Source: CBDFLS01 sp965249185 (GTDB lineage: Bacteria > Chloroflexota > Dehalococcoidia > Lucifugimonadales > Australimonadaceae). Taken from it: a DNA stretch of 64,000 nt. Positions 43,720 to 51,256 of this stretch are shown piece by piece (the first letter of the stretch is position 1; each line of letters begins with the position of its first letter). A program made the translations under genes and the position numbers. The DNA lies in contig CBDFLS010000001.1 of NCBI GenBank assembly GCA_965249185.1, positions 448,207 through 512,206 of the forward strand. Reading direction: 5' to 3'. A model generated the notes under the pieces. The model made no database searches. It was given only the letters and a program-made list of their open reading frames with translations, and had not been told where the DNA came from.

Positions 43720-44022
43720 ATGAGTGACGCCCGCTTTGCTGTGTTTATCGTTGCGATCGTGCTGTTGACGATGGCGCACCACTACGCGATGAAAGCCATC
43801 TATAAGTGGGTCCGGCCCCAAGAACGGGCAATCCGTTTCATAGGGGTCAACTTTACGGCCACGCAACTCATCTCATGGTCAGCGTTCGTTTGGCTAATAT
43901 GGTCAACGACGTTGAGCACCGAAGAGAAGCTGACATTGCTGGCGATAGTGACAGCACTGGTCGGTGGCGTAATCATCTTTCTCTGGCGAATGATTCTGGC
44001 ACATATCAGGGTGAGGCGCTGA
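43720..44022 (+). CDS. Membrane protein of the island, copy 2
   Basis: This is the duplicate of the 41287 gene (FAVFIVAIVLLTMAHHYAM at the start; same three-helix plan, same RVRR end), with the same start-codon hairpin before it and the same terminator after it. Substitutions are mostly conservative. No family recognised. Confidence 0.55.
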   Translation: MSDARFAVFIVAIVLLTMAHHYAMKAIYKWVRPQERAIRFIGVNFTATQLISWSAFVWLIWSTTLSTEEKLTLLAIVTALVGGVIIFLWRMILAHIRVRR

Positions 44023-44048
44023 TCTCATGAGTGGCGCCCGTTTTTATT
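44015..44048 (+). terminator. Rho-independent terminator, copy 2
   Basis: This is the same GGCGC/GCGCC stem with inner CTCATGAG and a TTTTTATT tail as at 41582, here ending the second membrane gene copy. Confidence 0.7.
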
Positions 44049-44070
44049 ATCCCAAAGTCCTCCCGCTACG

Positions 44071-44382
44071 GTGGGCATCGTGACTTCGAGCATACTGACC
44101 ACCCAGGCAACGGCGCCGGATGTGTATTGGGTAACGGTCTATCTCCACAGCCCTCATCCTTGGAGCACCGCCCCAGCCCAAAAGGTGGAGTTTCGGTGTA
44201 TCGGGACCCCAGACAGCAGGGAAAAATGGCACCTGGACTTGGCGGAGCCAACGCTCCCATTGAAACGGATACCCAAAGGGCAGAGCGAGTACCTGATCAA
44301 TGCGCTGGCAACTCAACTAGCACCCCTGGTCTTTCCGCGAAGGCTGCGGAGATTCAACACGGGGATCGTGAGCGTGGAGTAA
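44071..44382 (+). CDS. Hypothetical protein of the island
   Basis: The 103-residue frame starts at GTG inside the duplicated block edge. Residues from about 20 on (VYWVTVYLHSPHPW, KVEFRCIGTPDSREKWHLDL) look protein-like with alternating strands and a basic C terminus. It ends three bases before the HNH gene. I recognise no family; the first 15 residues may be translated repeat sequence. Confidence 0.45.
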   Translation: MGIVTSSILTTQATAPDVYWVTVYLHSPHPWSTAPAQKVEFRCIGTPDSREKWHLDLAEPTLPLKRIPKGQSEYLINALATQLAPLVFPRRLRRFNTGIVSVE

Positions 44383-44385
44383 GCC

Positions 44386-45180
44386 ATGCCCAGGCGAATG
44401 ACCACCGCTGCGCGGAAAGTCATTTACCCGGTCCTGGTCGCTAGGGACGGTGAGCGGTGCCGACTATGCGGGCGACGGCCAGAGCAAACGGCAGAGGAAT
44501 TTCTAGAGATTGACCACGTAGACGGAGACTCGGAACACAACGTACTCGACAACTATCGTTTGCTCTGTAAGCCCTGCAACGTCGGAGAGGAAAACAGGCT
44601 GCGGGCGGAAATAGTGCAGAAATCGCGCGCCGGGCGCAGCGTTATGTCAAGTAGCAACGGCAAGCTGCCTAGCTACGAAAATGGCCGTGCTATTCACCGA
44701 GTGCCCGGCGGCAGAGAGAGAGAGAAAAAAAACGGGAACACTCCCGCACTCCCTCATATCGACTCTATCCATGACCACCTTGATTACGGTCGTGGTTCAC
44801 TGGAAATGCAAGCTAATGAACACTTTGAAGTCCCTTGGGTGACTTGGTTAGTGCGACGACTACTGACTGAGGGGCCAGTGAATGCCAAGGATGCCGTAAA
44901 CGCTGGCGCTGAACACGTCGGTTGCAATCCGTCCACAGCAAAGAAATACCTAGACAAGAAAACGTCCAGTGAGGGGATGTTCGAGCTGGTCAAAGACCCG
45001 ATCACACGCCGGTCAATGGTGCATCTGCGAAGCAACGTATTTGGCCCCCGGTCAACGGACGGACCAGCGGACCACGCGGCCCCGGTCAACGGACGGACCA
45101 GTAGGAGCATAGTCAGCGCGGGCGCTAAGAGACAGGCGCGGCGCGAGCGCAAGAACGGGCATGGCAAGCCACATGGGTAG
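44386..45180 (+). CDS. HNH-nuclease-like protein with C-terminal HTH-like region
   Basis: Residues 20-70 form an HNH-type zinc finger: CRLCGRRPEQTAEEFLEIDH followed by NYRLLCKPCN. The middle is low complexity and charged (GREREKKN). Residues 150-200 (WLVRRLLTEGPVNAKDAV and NPSTAKKYLDKK) look like a winged-helix seen in phage replication or RecA-like accessory proteins. It could be a phage endonuclease; activity is not certain because HNH folds also occur in non-nucleases. Confidence 0.65.
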   Translation: MPRRMTTAARKVIYPVLVARDGERCRLCGRRPEQTAEEFLEIDHVDGDSEHNVLDNYRLLCKPCNVGEENRLRAEIVQKSRAGRSVMSSSNGKLPSYENGRAIHRVPGGREREKKNGNTPALPHIDSIHDHLDYGRGSLEMQANEHFEVPWVTWLVRRLLTEGPVNAKDAVNAGAEHVGCNPSTAKKYLDKKTSSEGMFELVKDPITRRSMVHLRSNVFGPRSTDGPADHAAPVNGRTSRSIVSAGAKRQARRERKNGHGKPHG

Positions 45181-45187
45181 CTTCATT

Positions 45188-45395
45188 ATGGGGAAGCAGA
45201 CCAACCCTGCTCTTTTGCCCAAAATGCGGCGGGCAGCACATAGACAAGGGGATATGGGCCACGACTCGCCTCCACCGAACGCACCTTTGCGAGCATTGTG
45301 GAACCGAATGGAGGCCGTACTCCGTTCATACGATTGGCGTAGATGTCGCTCCCACGCCACGGGAGGCGCGGCGTCCTGAGGAGATGACCGGATGA
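45188..45395 (+). pseudogene. Phage-type zinc-ribbon protein with a frameshift
   Basis: From ATG 45188 the frame reads MGKQTNPAL, then leaves phase at a run of four T. Dropping one T gives CPKCGGQHIDKGIWATT and HLCEHCGTEWRPYSVHTIGV, a small phage zinc-ribbon protein with two CxxC knuckles, ending at 45395 in an ATGA overlap with the next gene. Without the correction there is no usual start codon for the zinc-ribbon frame. Confidence 0.6.
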
Positions 45396-45523
45396 GTAGG
45401 CAATTCCTGGTGGCCGATCTCTTCTGCGGCGCGGGCGGCAGCAGCACCGGCGCGGAGCGTGCTGTGCGGGAACTCGACGCCGAGTCGGTGCCCTCGGTGC
45501 GGGTGGTTCCATGCGTCGGGTGA
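45392..45523 (+). pseudogene. Cytosine-5 DNA methyltransferase, N-terminal fragment
   Basis: MSRQFLVADLFCGAGGSSTG carries motif I (FCGAGG) of m5C methyltransferases. The frame loses homology after about residue 25 and stops at residue 43. The PCQ catalytic motif IV is absent. A C-terminal part of a similar enzyme appears at 45739, with two small zinc-protein frames between, so an internal deletion or rearrangement has destroyed the gene. Confidence 0.75.
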
Positions 45524-45551
45524 GTGCCCATCCAGGCAGGAGGATAGCTGA
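45459..45551 (+). CDS. Tiny zinc-ribbon peptide
   Basis: A GTG-initiated 30-residue frame within the methyltransferase fragment reads RCPRCGWFHASGECPS, a plausible zinc knuckle with four ligands. It may be the remnant of a larger zinc protein joined at the deletion point. Confidence 0.3.
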   Translation: MLCGNSTPSRCPRCGWFHASGECPSRQEDS

Positions 45552-45571
45552 CTCACTAAGGGGGTGAGCTG

Positions 45572-45739
45572 GTGAAGTGCCGAATGTGCGGTAAGTACAT
45601 GATGGACGAGGAGGAGGCTATGGAGCTGCGATCAGAGATTGAGGCGTCGAGCGCCTCTCTGGAGGGGCGATTCTCGGACCTGAACAACCTGAATCTCTGC
45701 GATCCCTGCCTCCGCCGCCAGCTCCAGGAGCGGCGCTAA
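45572..45739 (+). CDS. Small zinc-finger protein
   Basis: A GTG start follows AAGGGGGTG. The 55-residue product begins VKCRMCGKYMMDEEEAMELR and ends NLCDPCLRRQLQERR; the two CxxC pairs separated by a helical stretch suggest a zinc-binding fold. It overlaps the next frame by TAATG, so the two are translationally coupled. The family is unknown, though such proteins are frequent in phages. Confidence 0.55.
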   Translation: MKCRMCGKYMMDEEEAMELRSEIEASSASLEGRFSDLNNLNLCDPCLRRQLQERR

Positions 45740-46365
45740 TGGCAGCCTGGAAGCGATGCTTGTTGGTGGAGAACGTGCGCGAGTTCGTGGAATGGGGACC
45801 GCTGACGGCCGATGGCCGTCCTGACCACTCCAAGCGAGGCATCTACTTTGAAGCATGGATCCGGGCCATGTGGGAGCTGGGCTACCAGGCCGAATGGCGC
45901 TATCTGAACGCCGCGGACTATGGGGATGCCACCACGCGGATCCGCTTCTTTCTCCAGGCCCGCAAGGACGGCCTGCCCATCCGGTGGCCGGAGCCCACGC
46001 ACGCGGCGCCAAGTGCCGGTGGGCTCTTCGATGGCCTCCTCCCTTGGCGGCCCGCCCGGGAGGTTATCGACTGGGAGAACAGAGGCCGGTCGCTGCTGGA
46101 TGACCCTCGCTATCAGAAGCGGCCGTTGAGCGATAAGACCCGCATGCGTATCGCCCGTGGGCTTAAGCGGTTCGATGGTCCACTGGCCCCGCTGTACATC
46201 GGACTGCTGGACCTGGAGCCCACGGAGGGACCAGGCGGGCCCGGTCCGCAGCCCTTCGTCTGGTGGGCCTCGTTCTGCGTGATCCTGGGAACTGCCGGGG
46301 TGATCTGGTCGTACCGGGTCACATGGGACGCAGTACGGAACATTACCCGCGTGGGAGGCAATTGA
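45739..46365 (+). pseudogene. Cytosine-5 DNA methyltransferase, C-terminal fragment fused to a membrane segment
   Basis: The frame begins LLVENVREFVEWGPL, which is motif VI (ENV) of m5C methyltransferases, continues with GYQAEWRYLNAADYGDATTR (motif VIII region) and WPEPTHA. Motifs I and IV are missing. After about residue 150 it becomes Gly/Pro-rich and ends with a hydrophobic helix (WWASFCVILGTAGVIWSY), unlike any methyltransferase, so the 3' end has joined another gene. Together with the 45392 piece it is a dismembered enzyme. Confidence 0.7.
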
Positions 46366-46367
46366 AC

Positions 46368-47213
46368 ATGGACAGGAATGTACGGATCGGCGACACGATC
46401 GAGTACACCAAGGGTATGAGCACACCGCGTCTAACGTATCTAAGCCTGGGCTGGGGCGTCCAATCCTTCACGATGGCGGCGATGATCGCACTCGGCGACC
46501 TTCCCCCCGTCGATTTCGCCATCCACGCCGATACAGGACACGAAGCAGCCGGCACCTACGCACACGCAAAGGCCTGGACGCCCTGGCTTGCACAGCACGG
46601 CGTCCAGGTCGTTACGGTCAAAGGGAGCCGGACCGACGTAGTACGCGAGGACTGGGGCTCCGTGATGATCCCGGCCTTCACGACGGACTGCAAAACGGGC
46701 AGCAGGGGGCAGGTCCGGCGCCAGTGCACGCACGACTGGAAGATCATGCCAATTCGTCGGTTCCTCCGTTCGATTATGGGCTCACGGCCAGCTCCCGGCG
46801 CTGTCGAATGCTGGCAGGGGATTACGATTGACGAGTTTCAACGAATGCGGACCTCCGACGTGAAATACACCACCAACGCCTATCCGTTGGTGGACCGGCG
46901 AATATCCCGCGCCGATTGCATAGGTTGGCTCGTTGCACACGGCTTGACGGTGCCACCTAAGTCGGCCTGTACGTTCTGCCCGTTCCACTCACTAGACGCC
47001 TGGCGGCGGATGAAACGAGCGGGCGGCTCGGATTGGAAGCGCGCCGTATTCGTGGACCAGGCCATCCGAGAGGAGCGGCCAAAACACGAGCTATTCGTTC
47101 ACCCGGCGAGGAAGCCACTCCCGCTGGCTGTGTCCATCCCTGAGGACCACGGCGGCGCCCAGGCGGAAATGGACTTGGAGACGCCTTGCGATGGTGGAGT
47201 GTGCTTCACATGA
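46368..47213 (+). CDS. PAPS-reductase/PP-loop ATPase-like phage protein
   Basis: The 281-residue protein starts at 46368, right after the preceding stop. It has the PP-loop-like LSLGWGVQSFTMAAMIALG at residue 24 and IHADTGHEAAGTY. Cys-rich segments TTDCKTGSRGQVRRQCTHDW and SACTFCPFHSLDAW may bind iron-sulfur or zinc. These phosphoadenosine-phosphosulfate-reductase-like proteins are widespread in phages, sometimes near DNA-modification genes; their function is mostly unknown. It overlaps the recombinase gene by an ATGA. Confidence 0.8.
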   Translation: MDRNVRIGDTIEYTKGMSTPRLTYLSLGWGVQSFTMAAMIALGDLPPVDFAIHADTGHEAAGTYAHAKAWTPWLAQHGVQVVTVKGSRTDVVREDWGSVMIPAFTTDCKTGSRGQVRRQCTHDWKIMPIRRFLRSIMGSRPAPGAVECWQGITIDEFQRMRTSDVKYTTNAYPLVDRRISRADCIGWLVAHGLTVPPKSACTFCPFHSLDAWRRMKRAGGSDWKRAVFVDQAIREERPKHELFVHPARKPLPLAVSIPEDHGGAQAEMDLETPCDGGVCFT

Positions 47214-47734
47214 AAGCCGCCCTCTGGCTCCGCGTCTCGACTCAGGAGCAGGAGACGGCCAATCAGGGGGCCGCGCTGTCCAAACTTGCCGCCGCCCGAG
47301 ATCTCGAGATCGCACGCACCTTCACCGTCACGGAGAGCGCCTACAAAGGCGAGCACCGCGCCCAGCTCCAAGAGCTGATCAAGGGCGCCCAGCAGGGCCA
47401 GTATCAAGTCGTGTTCATATGGGCGCTGGACCGGCTCTCCCGTGAAGGCCCCCTGGCGACGCTGGAGGCCGTGGATCGGCTGCTCAGGGCTGGCTGTACC
47501 GTCGTCTCGCTACAGGAGCCGTGGTTAGAGGCCAGCGGCGAGCTCAGGGATTTGCTGATCTCCCTGGTGGCGTGGATTGCCCGTTGGGAGTCCGCCCGGC
47601 GCTCGGAGCGGACCAAGGCCGGGCTCGCGCGGGCCGTCGCCGAGGGTAAGCCGCTGGGCCGGCCAACCGGAGCCGGAGACAAGCGCAAGCGCCAGAGCCG
47701 ACGCGAGGCCGATTACCGCCGGCGTTATACGTGA
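47210..47734 (+). CDS. Serine recombinase (resolvase type)
   Basis: The 174-residue protein has the resolvase catalytic start ALWLRVSTQEQETANQ (catalytic Ser11 in RVST), VVFIWALDRLSREG and the helix E segment RSERTKAGLARAVAEGKPLG, then GRPTGAGDKRKR. The C-terminal HTH seems to continue only briefly before the stop; a following sequence resembling an HTH tail (GVIRELQCDKNVTRNAAALQ-like) is in another frame at 47740-47810, so the C terminus may be frameshifted. It could have integrated or resolved this island. Confidence 0.8.
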   Translation: MKAALWLRVSTQEQETANQGAALSKLAAARDLEIARTFTVTESAYKGEHRAQLQELIKGAQQGQYQVVFIWALDRLSREGPLATLEAVDRLLRAGCTVVSLQEPWLEASGELRDLLISLVAWIARWESARRSERTKAGLARAVAEGKPLGRPTGAGDKRKRQSRREADYRRRYT

Positions 47735-47844
47735 ACTGCAGTGCGATAAAAACGTCACCCGAAATGCGGCCGCACTTCAGCTACGGCGCCGGCCCGTTTC
47801 GCCGGCAGGATAAATAGGAACCTTTTTAGCAGTTAGGAGGCGTG

Positions 47845-47985
47845 ATGAAGGTCATAAATGAGTTCCACGACCACCTAGACGTTTGCCAACAGCGCGAAGC
47901 TCATCCGTTTAACCTTTGTACGACAGGGGCTAGGCTCCTGGAAGAAACAGTTGATCGAATACAGAATGAAATGGAGCGGCGCTAG
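47845..47985 (+). CDS. Small hypothetical phage-type protein
   Basis: The 46-residue frame starts at ATG behind TTAGGAGG and reads MKVINEFHDHLDVCQQREA and then LCTTGARLLEETVDRI. It is helical and soluble, resembling small phage proteins that carry two Cys and a His. It is directly followed by the next gene without a gap. Confidence 0.5.
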   Translation: MKVINEFHDHLDVCQQREAHPFNLCTTGARLLEETVDRIQNEMERR

Positions 47986-48261
47986 ATGAACATCATTGCC
48001 TACCGAGTCGCTTCCGCTGGGCTCGGGCTCACGGTGCTCAGTGTCCTGCGCGTTGCTTGGTGGCTGTGGGTGCATTATTACGTCCCCCTCCACGCTCGGG
48101 CGCCCCGGTCTGGCGAGCCCGCCTGGTTCTATCTCGGTGGCCCCCCGTGTTCGCTGTGCCCGGCGATAGGGGCCAAGGGCAGGGCGCGCGCGCAGGCAGA
48201 GGACGACTGCCGTGCGCTCCACGCCGAGCTTCCGTTTCCGCCCAGGAGGGAACCAGTGTGA
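47986..48261 (+). CDS. Small membrane-anchored hypothetical protein
   Basis: The 91-residue protein begins with a hydrophobic segment (ASAGLGLTVLSVLRVAWWLW) and continues with a soluble part including PPCSLCPAIG, a possible metal knuckle. Start and stop abut neighbours on both sides (TAGATG and GTGTGA), as in a tightly packed phage operon. Confidence 0.45.
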   Translation: MNIIAYRVASAGLGLTVLSVLRVAWWLWVHYYVPLHARAPRSGEPAWFYLGGPPCSLCPAIGAKGRARAQAEDDCRALHAELPFPPRREPV

Positions 48262-48425
48262 TCCACGCAATTGCCGAGGAATGCGCCCACCATTGGATGC
48301 TAGAGCGGCCCGCTGGTGGTGCCGTAGTGTCCGGTGTCTGCCGTCTCTGTGGAGCGGGCCCACGCGACTTTCCGGTGGCGCCGCCGGACAAGACGGCCTG
48401 GAAGCGCAGGACCTATGAGTCGTAG
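48258..48425 (+). CDS. Small zinc-binding hypothetical protein
   Basis: The GTG-started 55-residue frame reads CAHHWMLERPAGGAVVSGV and CRLCGAGPRDF. The C-x-H-H and C-x-x-C groups could bind zinc; such short proteins are common in phages. It overlaps the preceding gene by four bases. Confidence 0.45.
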   Translation: MIHAIAEECAHHWMLERPAGGAVVSGVCRLCGAGPRDFPVAPPDKTAWKRRTYES

Positions 48426-48600
48426 GCGTCCGCTACATCTTATCCCACATTTCCCAGATCAGCCGCGTGGGTGCGTCGTAATCCGGTAAGAGTGCTGCCT
48501 ATTTGAGCCGCCTACCTGGGCGTTATGGGCAGTGTGGGTGCTAGACTGGCCGAGCTAGCGGGTCTAGTTCTGGATACCGCAATCTCGCTGGAGGCACCCA

Positions 48601-49085
48601 ATGGGTGAAAGCTCCGACACCCCTTTGAAGCTCCAATTCGACCGCAGAGTCCGCCTGGATTTTCGTGGCGCTACCATCACCTCGGACGCCGGACTCCTGG
48701 CATGCCGCGAGCTTGATGCCGCTCTGGGGCTCACAGAGACAGCCAACGATTATATCCATGAAAGCCGCACCGGCCGCAATGTGCAACACCCGCTGTTGCC
48801 CTTGCTCAGACAATCGGTGTATAGCCGTCTCGCTGGCTACGAGGACACCAACGACGCTGAACGGCTTGCCCAAGACCCGGCTATGCGTGTCATCGTCGGG
48901 TGGCAAGGTACTGATAAGCAGGCAGCCAGCACCAATACTATGAGCCGATTTGAGACTGAGGTGTTAACCGAAGAGGAAAACCTGGATGGGCTTGCGCGCC
49001 TGAATGTTGAGTGGGTGGCTAGGGCCATGGCCCAGACATCTCACCAGCGAGTTATCCTAGACATGGACAGCTCTACACAGGGCTG
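48601..49085 (+). pseudogene. IS1380-family transposase, N-terminal third
   Basis: The frame reads LKLQFDRRVRLDFRGATITS, then DAGLLACRELDAALGLTE, LPLLRQSVYSRLAGYEDTND, and VILDMDSSTQ, which is the first catalytic Asp box of IS1380 transposases. Homology stops right after this, at about 49078, where the sequence becomes the inside of an EamA transporter gene. About two thirds of the transposase and the right end of the element are lost, so it is inactive. Confidence 0.85.
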
Positions 49086-49946
49086 GCTCTTGGCGTGGCC
49101 AGCGTATCGGTGGCCGCCATCCTCATCCGCCTGGCCGATGCCGAGCCTTTGACCGTGGCCGCCTACCGAATGGGCCTCGCCGCATTACTGGTGTCCGGCT
49201 TCGCCATGGCGAGGGCACGGAGCCAGTTCCGGGGACTCTCCTGGGGGGATGGGCGATGGCTGCTGGTGTCGGGCGGTTTGCTGGCAATCCATTTTGCGGG
49301 ATTTATCGGCTCCCTGGAGCTCACCTCCGTGGCCAACTCGGTCTTCCTCAGCACCACGGCGCCCCTCTTCGTGGCCATCGGCTCCCATTGGGGCCTGCGG
49401 GAGCGAGTGGGGCCCGTAGTAGCGGGGGCGGTGCTAATAAGTCTGGCCGGCGGCGCGGTACTGGCCGTGGGCGATTGGCGGGATGGTGCCGACTCGCTGC
49501 GTGGCGATGGACTGGCCCTGCTAGGGGGGCTGGCGGCCGCGGGCTATCTGCTGGTAGGACGCAGGGTACGCCGCCGGTTGCCGCTGCTGCCCTACATCAG
49601 CGTGGTCTACACCGTTGCAGCGGTACTGCTCCTGGCGTCCGCCTTGGCTGCGGGGTCGCCACTCTCCGGCTATCCCTCCTCCAGCTACGTTTGGATGGTG
49701 CTGGTGGCCCTGATCCCTCAGGTGACCGGCCACTCGGCCATAAACTGGGCGCTGGCCCATCTGGACGCTACCATCGTTTCGCTCTCCATCCGCGCCGAGC
49801 CGGTCATCGCCACCGCCCTGGCCGTGCCGGTCCTTGGCGAAACACCACGCTGGACCGTCGTCCCTGGTGGTCTGCTCATCCTGGCCGGCGTCTATCTGGC
49901 CGTGCGCGCCAGCGCGCCGTCCCGGGGCCGGTCTGGCGCGGTATAA
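49086..49946 (+). pseudogene. EamA/DMT-family transporter, 5'-truncated
   Basis: The frame enters directly in the first helix (GVASVSVAAILIRLADAEP) and contains the rest of a ten-helix EamA permease: two EamA repeats, with HFAGFIGSLELTSVANSVFL and TVAYRM-like starts in each half, and the C-terminal INWALAHLDATIVSL. Only the first 10-20 codons and start are missing, replaced by the IS1380 fragment. A GTG at 49095 might still allow expression of a nearly full protein. It is probably the chromosomal gene into which the island junction fell. Confidence 0.8.
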
Positions 49947-49973
49947 TGGCGCCGTTGCGCAGGCGGTCACCCC

Positions 49974-50081
49974 ATGCTGTTGGAACTCACCGTTCGGAAC
50001 TTCGCCGTCATCGAGGAGGCTCGGCTGATGCTGGCTAAGAGTCGCTACCTGCCAAGCCACTTGAAAGGACTCAGGGAATGA
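49974..50081 (+). pseudogene. recN: recN, first about 20 codons only
   Basis: The reading MLLELTVRNFAVIEEARLML is the highly conserved start of DNA-repair ATPase RecN. Instead of the expected G-x-x-x-x-GKS loop the frame continues AKSRYLPSHLKGLRE and stops. TATAAT lies at 49942-49947 just upstream. The rest of recN is not in the window, so the chromosome was broken here by an insertion or the contig joins different sequences. Confidence 0.75.
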
Positions 50082-50233
50082 CTGCCAAAAGAGACACGAA
50101 TCTGAAGGATACGCTCACACAGGAACAAGCACAGCGCAAAGCTGTTGTGACCAAGATGCTTGCGGAGCGAGAGCAGCGCCAGCGAGTGTCCCATGAGGAG
50201 ATAAGGAGGATGCGCAGCGAGGGCCGCCACTAG
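50078..50233 (+). CDS. Antitoxin-like protein of a VapBC-type pair
   Basis: The 51-residue, highly charged helical protein (LTQEQAQRKAVVTKMLAERE) has the size and composition of VapB-like antitoxins. Its stop TAG shares a base with the GTG of a VapC-type toxin start, the usual coupling of such pairs. No clear DNA-binding motif is visible. Its toxin is truncated, so the antitoxin is likely a relic. Confidence 0.5.
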   Translation: MTAKRDTNLKDTLTQEQAQRKAVVTKMLAEREQRQRVSHEEIRRMRSEGRH

Positions 50234-50334
50234 TGGCCATCGTCATTGATGCGTCCGTCGCGGCAGCTTGGTGTTTTCCCCCTTATAGGGCTTGGAGCGC
50301 CGCCCCCGGGGTATATAATTCGCCCGAAGTCTAG
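50233..50334 (+). pseudogene. VapC PIN-domain toxin, N-terminal fragment
   Basis: VAIVIDASVAAAWCFP is the first strand of a PIN nuclease with the first catalytic Asp. After 17 codons the frame turns into unrelated sequence (PYRAWSAAPG) and stops. The break at about 50281 is the left border of the virus-like module. Confidence 0.65.
50292..50319 (+). promoter_or_regulatory. Promoter at the left edge of the virus-like module
   Basis: TTGGAG (50292-50297), a 16-base spacer and TATAAT (50314-50319) lie just after the vapC break and before the 50401 gene. Confidence 0.55.
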
Positions 50335-50400
50335 GCTCGGCGATGGAAGAGGTAGAGGGAATGAGAAAAGATACAACACCGGCTGAAACAGAGGGTGGTG

Positions 50401-50901
50401 ATGATCGGGCGATGGCGAATATGGCGGCGGCTAGAGAAGAATGGTACGGCGAAGAAGTCCTATCGCGCTCAGCGGCGGACAGCGCTGAGGATCATGCGGG
50501 CAGTGGCGAACGATCCACAGCGCATCTATGGTTTGTGGGCCTACCTTGCCGATTCCCATTATCATCTCGGCCCGTCGCCCACTCGATATGAGTGCCCCGC
50601 ATGCAACCTCCACCGTCGGCGGGTCCTGGCTGGCTATATTCAATCGCCTCTATCGTTTTATGACAAGCGAAAGCCGGGGTTCGCCGGCGCCTTTTATTTC
50701 TGTCGGATGTGCAAGTTCGCTGTGCCGTGTCCAACATGGGAGTTGGGGCTGGCGGAGTTGGGCGTCACGATGCGATGGCTGCTCCGTATCGCGTTCCCAC
50801 GCAGCGGGACAAAAGGACTTGCTTCCGTGGACGAATTGGGCTGGCCTGCCGCCGCTACGGAGCGGGAGCGAGCGCTGGCTGCGCTAGACGCCCTTCGGTG
50901 A
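50401..50901 (+). CDS. Zinc-binding hypothetical protein
   Basis: The ATG at 50401 follows GGTGGTG. The 166-residue protein has a basic N terminus (MIGRWRIWRRLEKN), a helical middle and a four-cysteine knuckle, YECPACNLHRRRVL with FYFCRMCKFAVPCP, that may bind zinc. It ends inside the 3' end of the convergent lipoprotein gene. No family recognised; a nucleic-acid role is possible from charge and zinc ligands. Confidence 0.45.
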   Translation: MIGRWRIWRRLEKNGTAKKSYRAQRRTALRIMRAVANDPQRIYGLWAYLADSHYHLGPSPTRYECPACNLHRRRVLAGYIQSPLSFYDKRKPGFAGAFYFCRMCKFAVPCPTWELGLAELGVTMRWLLRIAFPRSGTKGLASVDELGWPAAATERERALAALDALR

Positions 50902-51256
50902 TGGTGACGTGGACCTGGCTCGTGGGGGTCAGCAGCAGGCGGGTGGCCGCTCCTCCATCGAAGGCCAGCCACCTGAGCTCCTGAAAGCCACCGAAGCTCG
51001 TTGTAACCACGGGGCCCTGAGCGTAGTAGACCGCGGGTTCTGTTCCTCCCCCATCGCTCGACACCTCGATCACCCACAGCCGGTCCGGGCTGGACAGGTC
51101 AACGAATCTGTCCGGTAGCGGCGCTACGGAGGGCGTAGGGGTCGGCTCGGTCGTCGCCGTGGCCCTCGGCAGTATGTCGATCACGCGCTGGTCCCCGCCG
51201 CCGCAAGCGGCCAGCAGTAACAGGGCCAGTACTGGTAAGAGAAGTCTCTTTTTCAT
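50855..51256 (-). CDS. Small lipoprotein of the virus-like module
   Basis: The 133-residue protein has a signal peptide with lipobox LLAAC (Cys18) and a Thr/Pro/Ser linker. The mature part (LSSPDRLWVIEVSSDGGG, FGGFQELRWLAFDGGAATR, VHVTI) looks like a small beta domain. Its start overlaps the stop of the preceding membrane-protein gene (ATGA), and it is the last gene of the minus-strand operon. Family unknown. Confidence 0.6.
   Translation of the reverse strand: MKKRLLLPVLALLLLAACGGGDQRVIDILPRATATTEPTPTPSVAPLPDRFVDLSSPDRLWVIEVSSDGGGTEPAVYYAQGPVVTTSFGGFQELRWLAFDGGAATRLLLTPTSQVHVTITEGRLAQPALAPAP

Larger units (their letters stand above)
43594..44090 (+). repeat. Duplicate of the 41166-41660 block
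   Basis: The HTH 3' end, intergenic spacer with TTGACACTTCTTAAAAGTTG, hairpin, membrane gene, terminator and following CGTTTTTATTATCC sequence all recur in the same order and orientation. The copies flank the DUF4326 and DNA-methyltransferase genes, so these two genes could be looped out by recombination. Confidence 0.85.

Noticed and set aside
50343..50591. Alternative frame overlapping the zinc protein at 50401
   Set aside because: It runs into a Pro/Ser-rich shadow of the better supported frame, which has the conserved Cys pairs.
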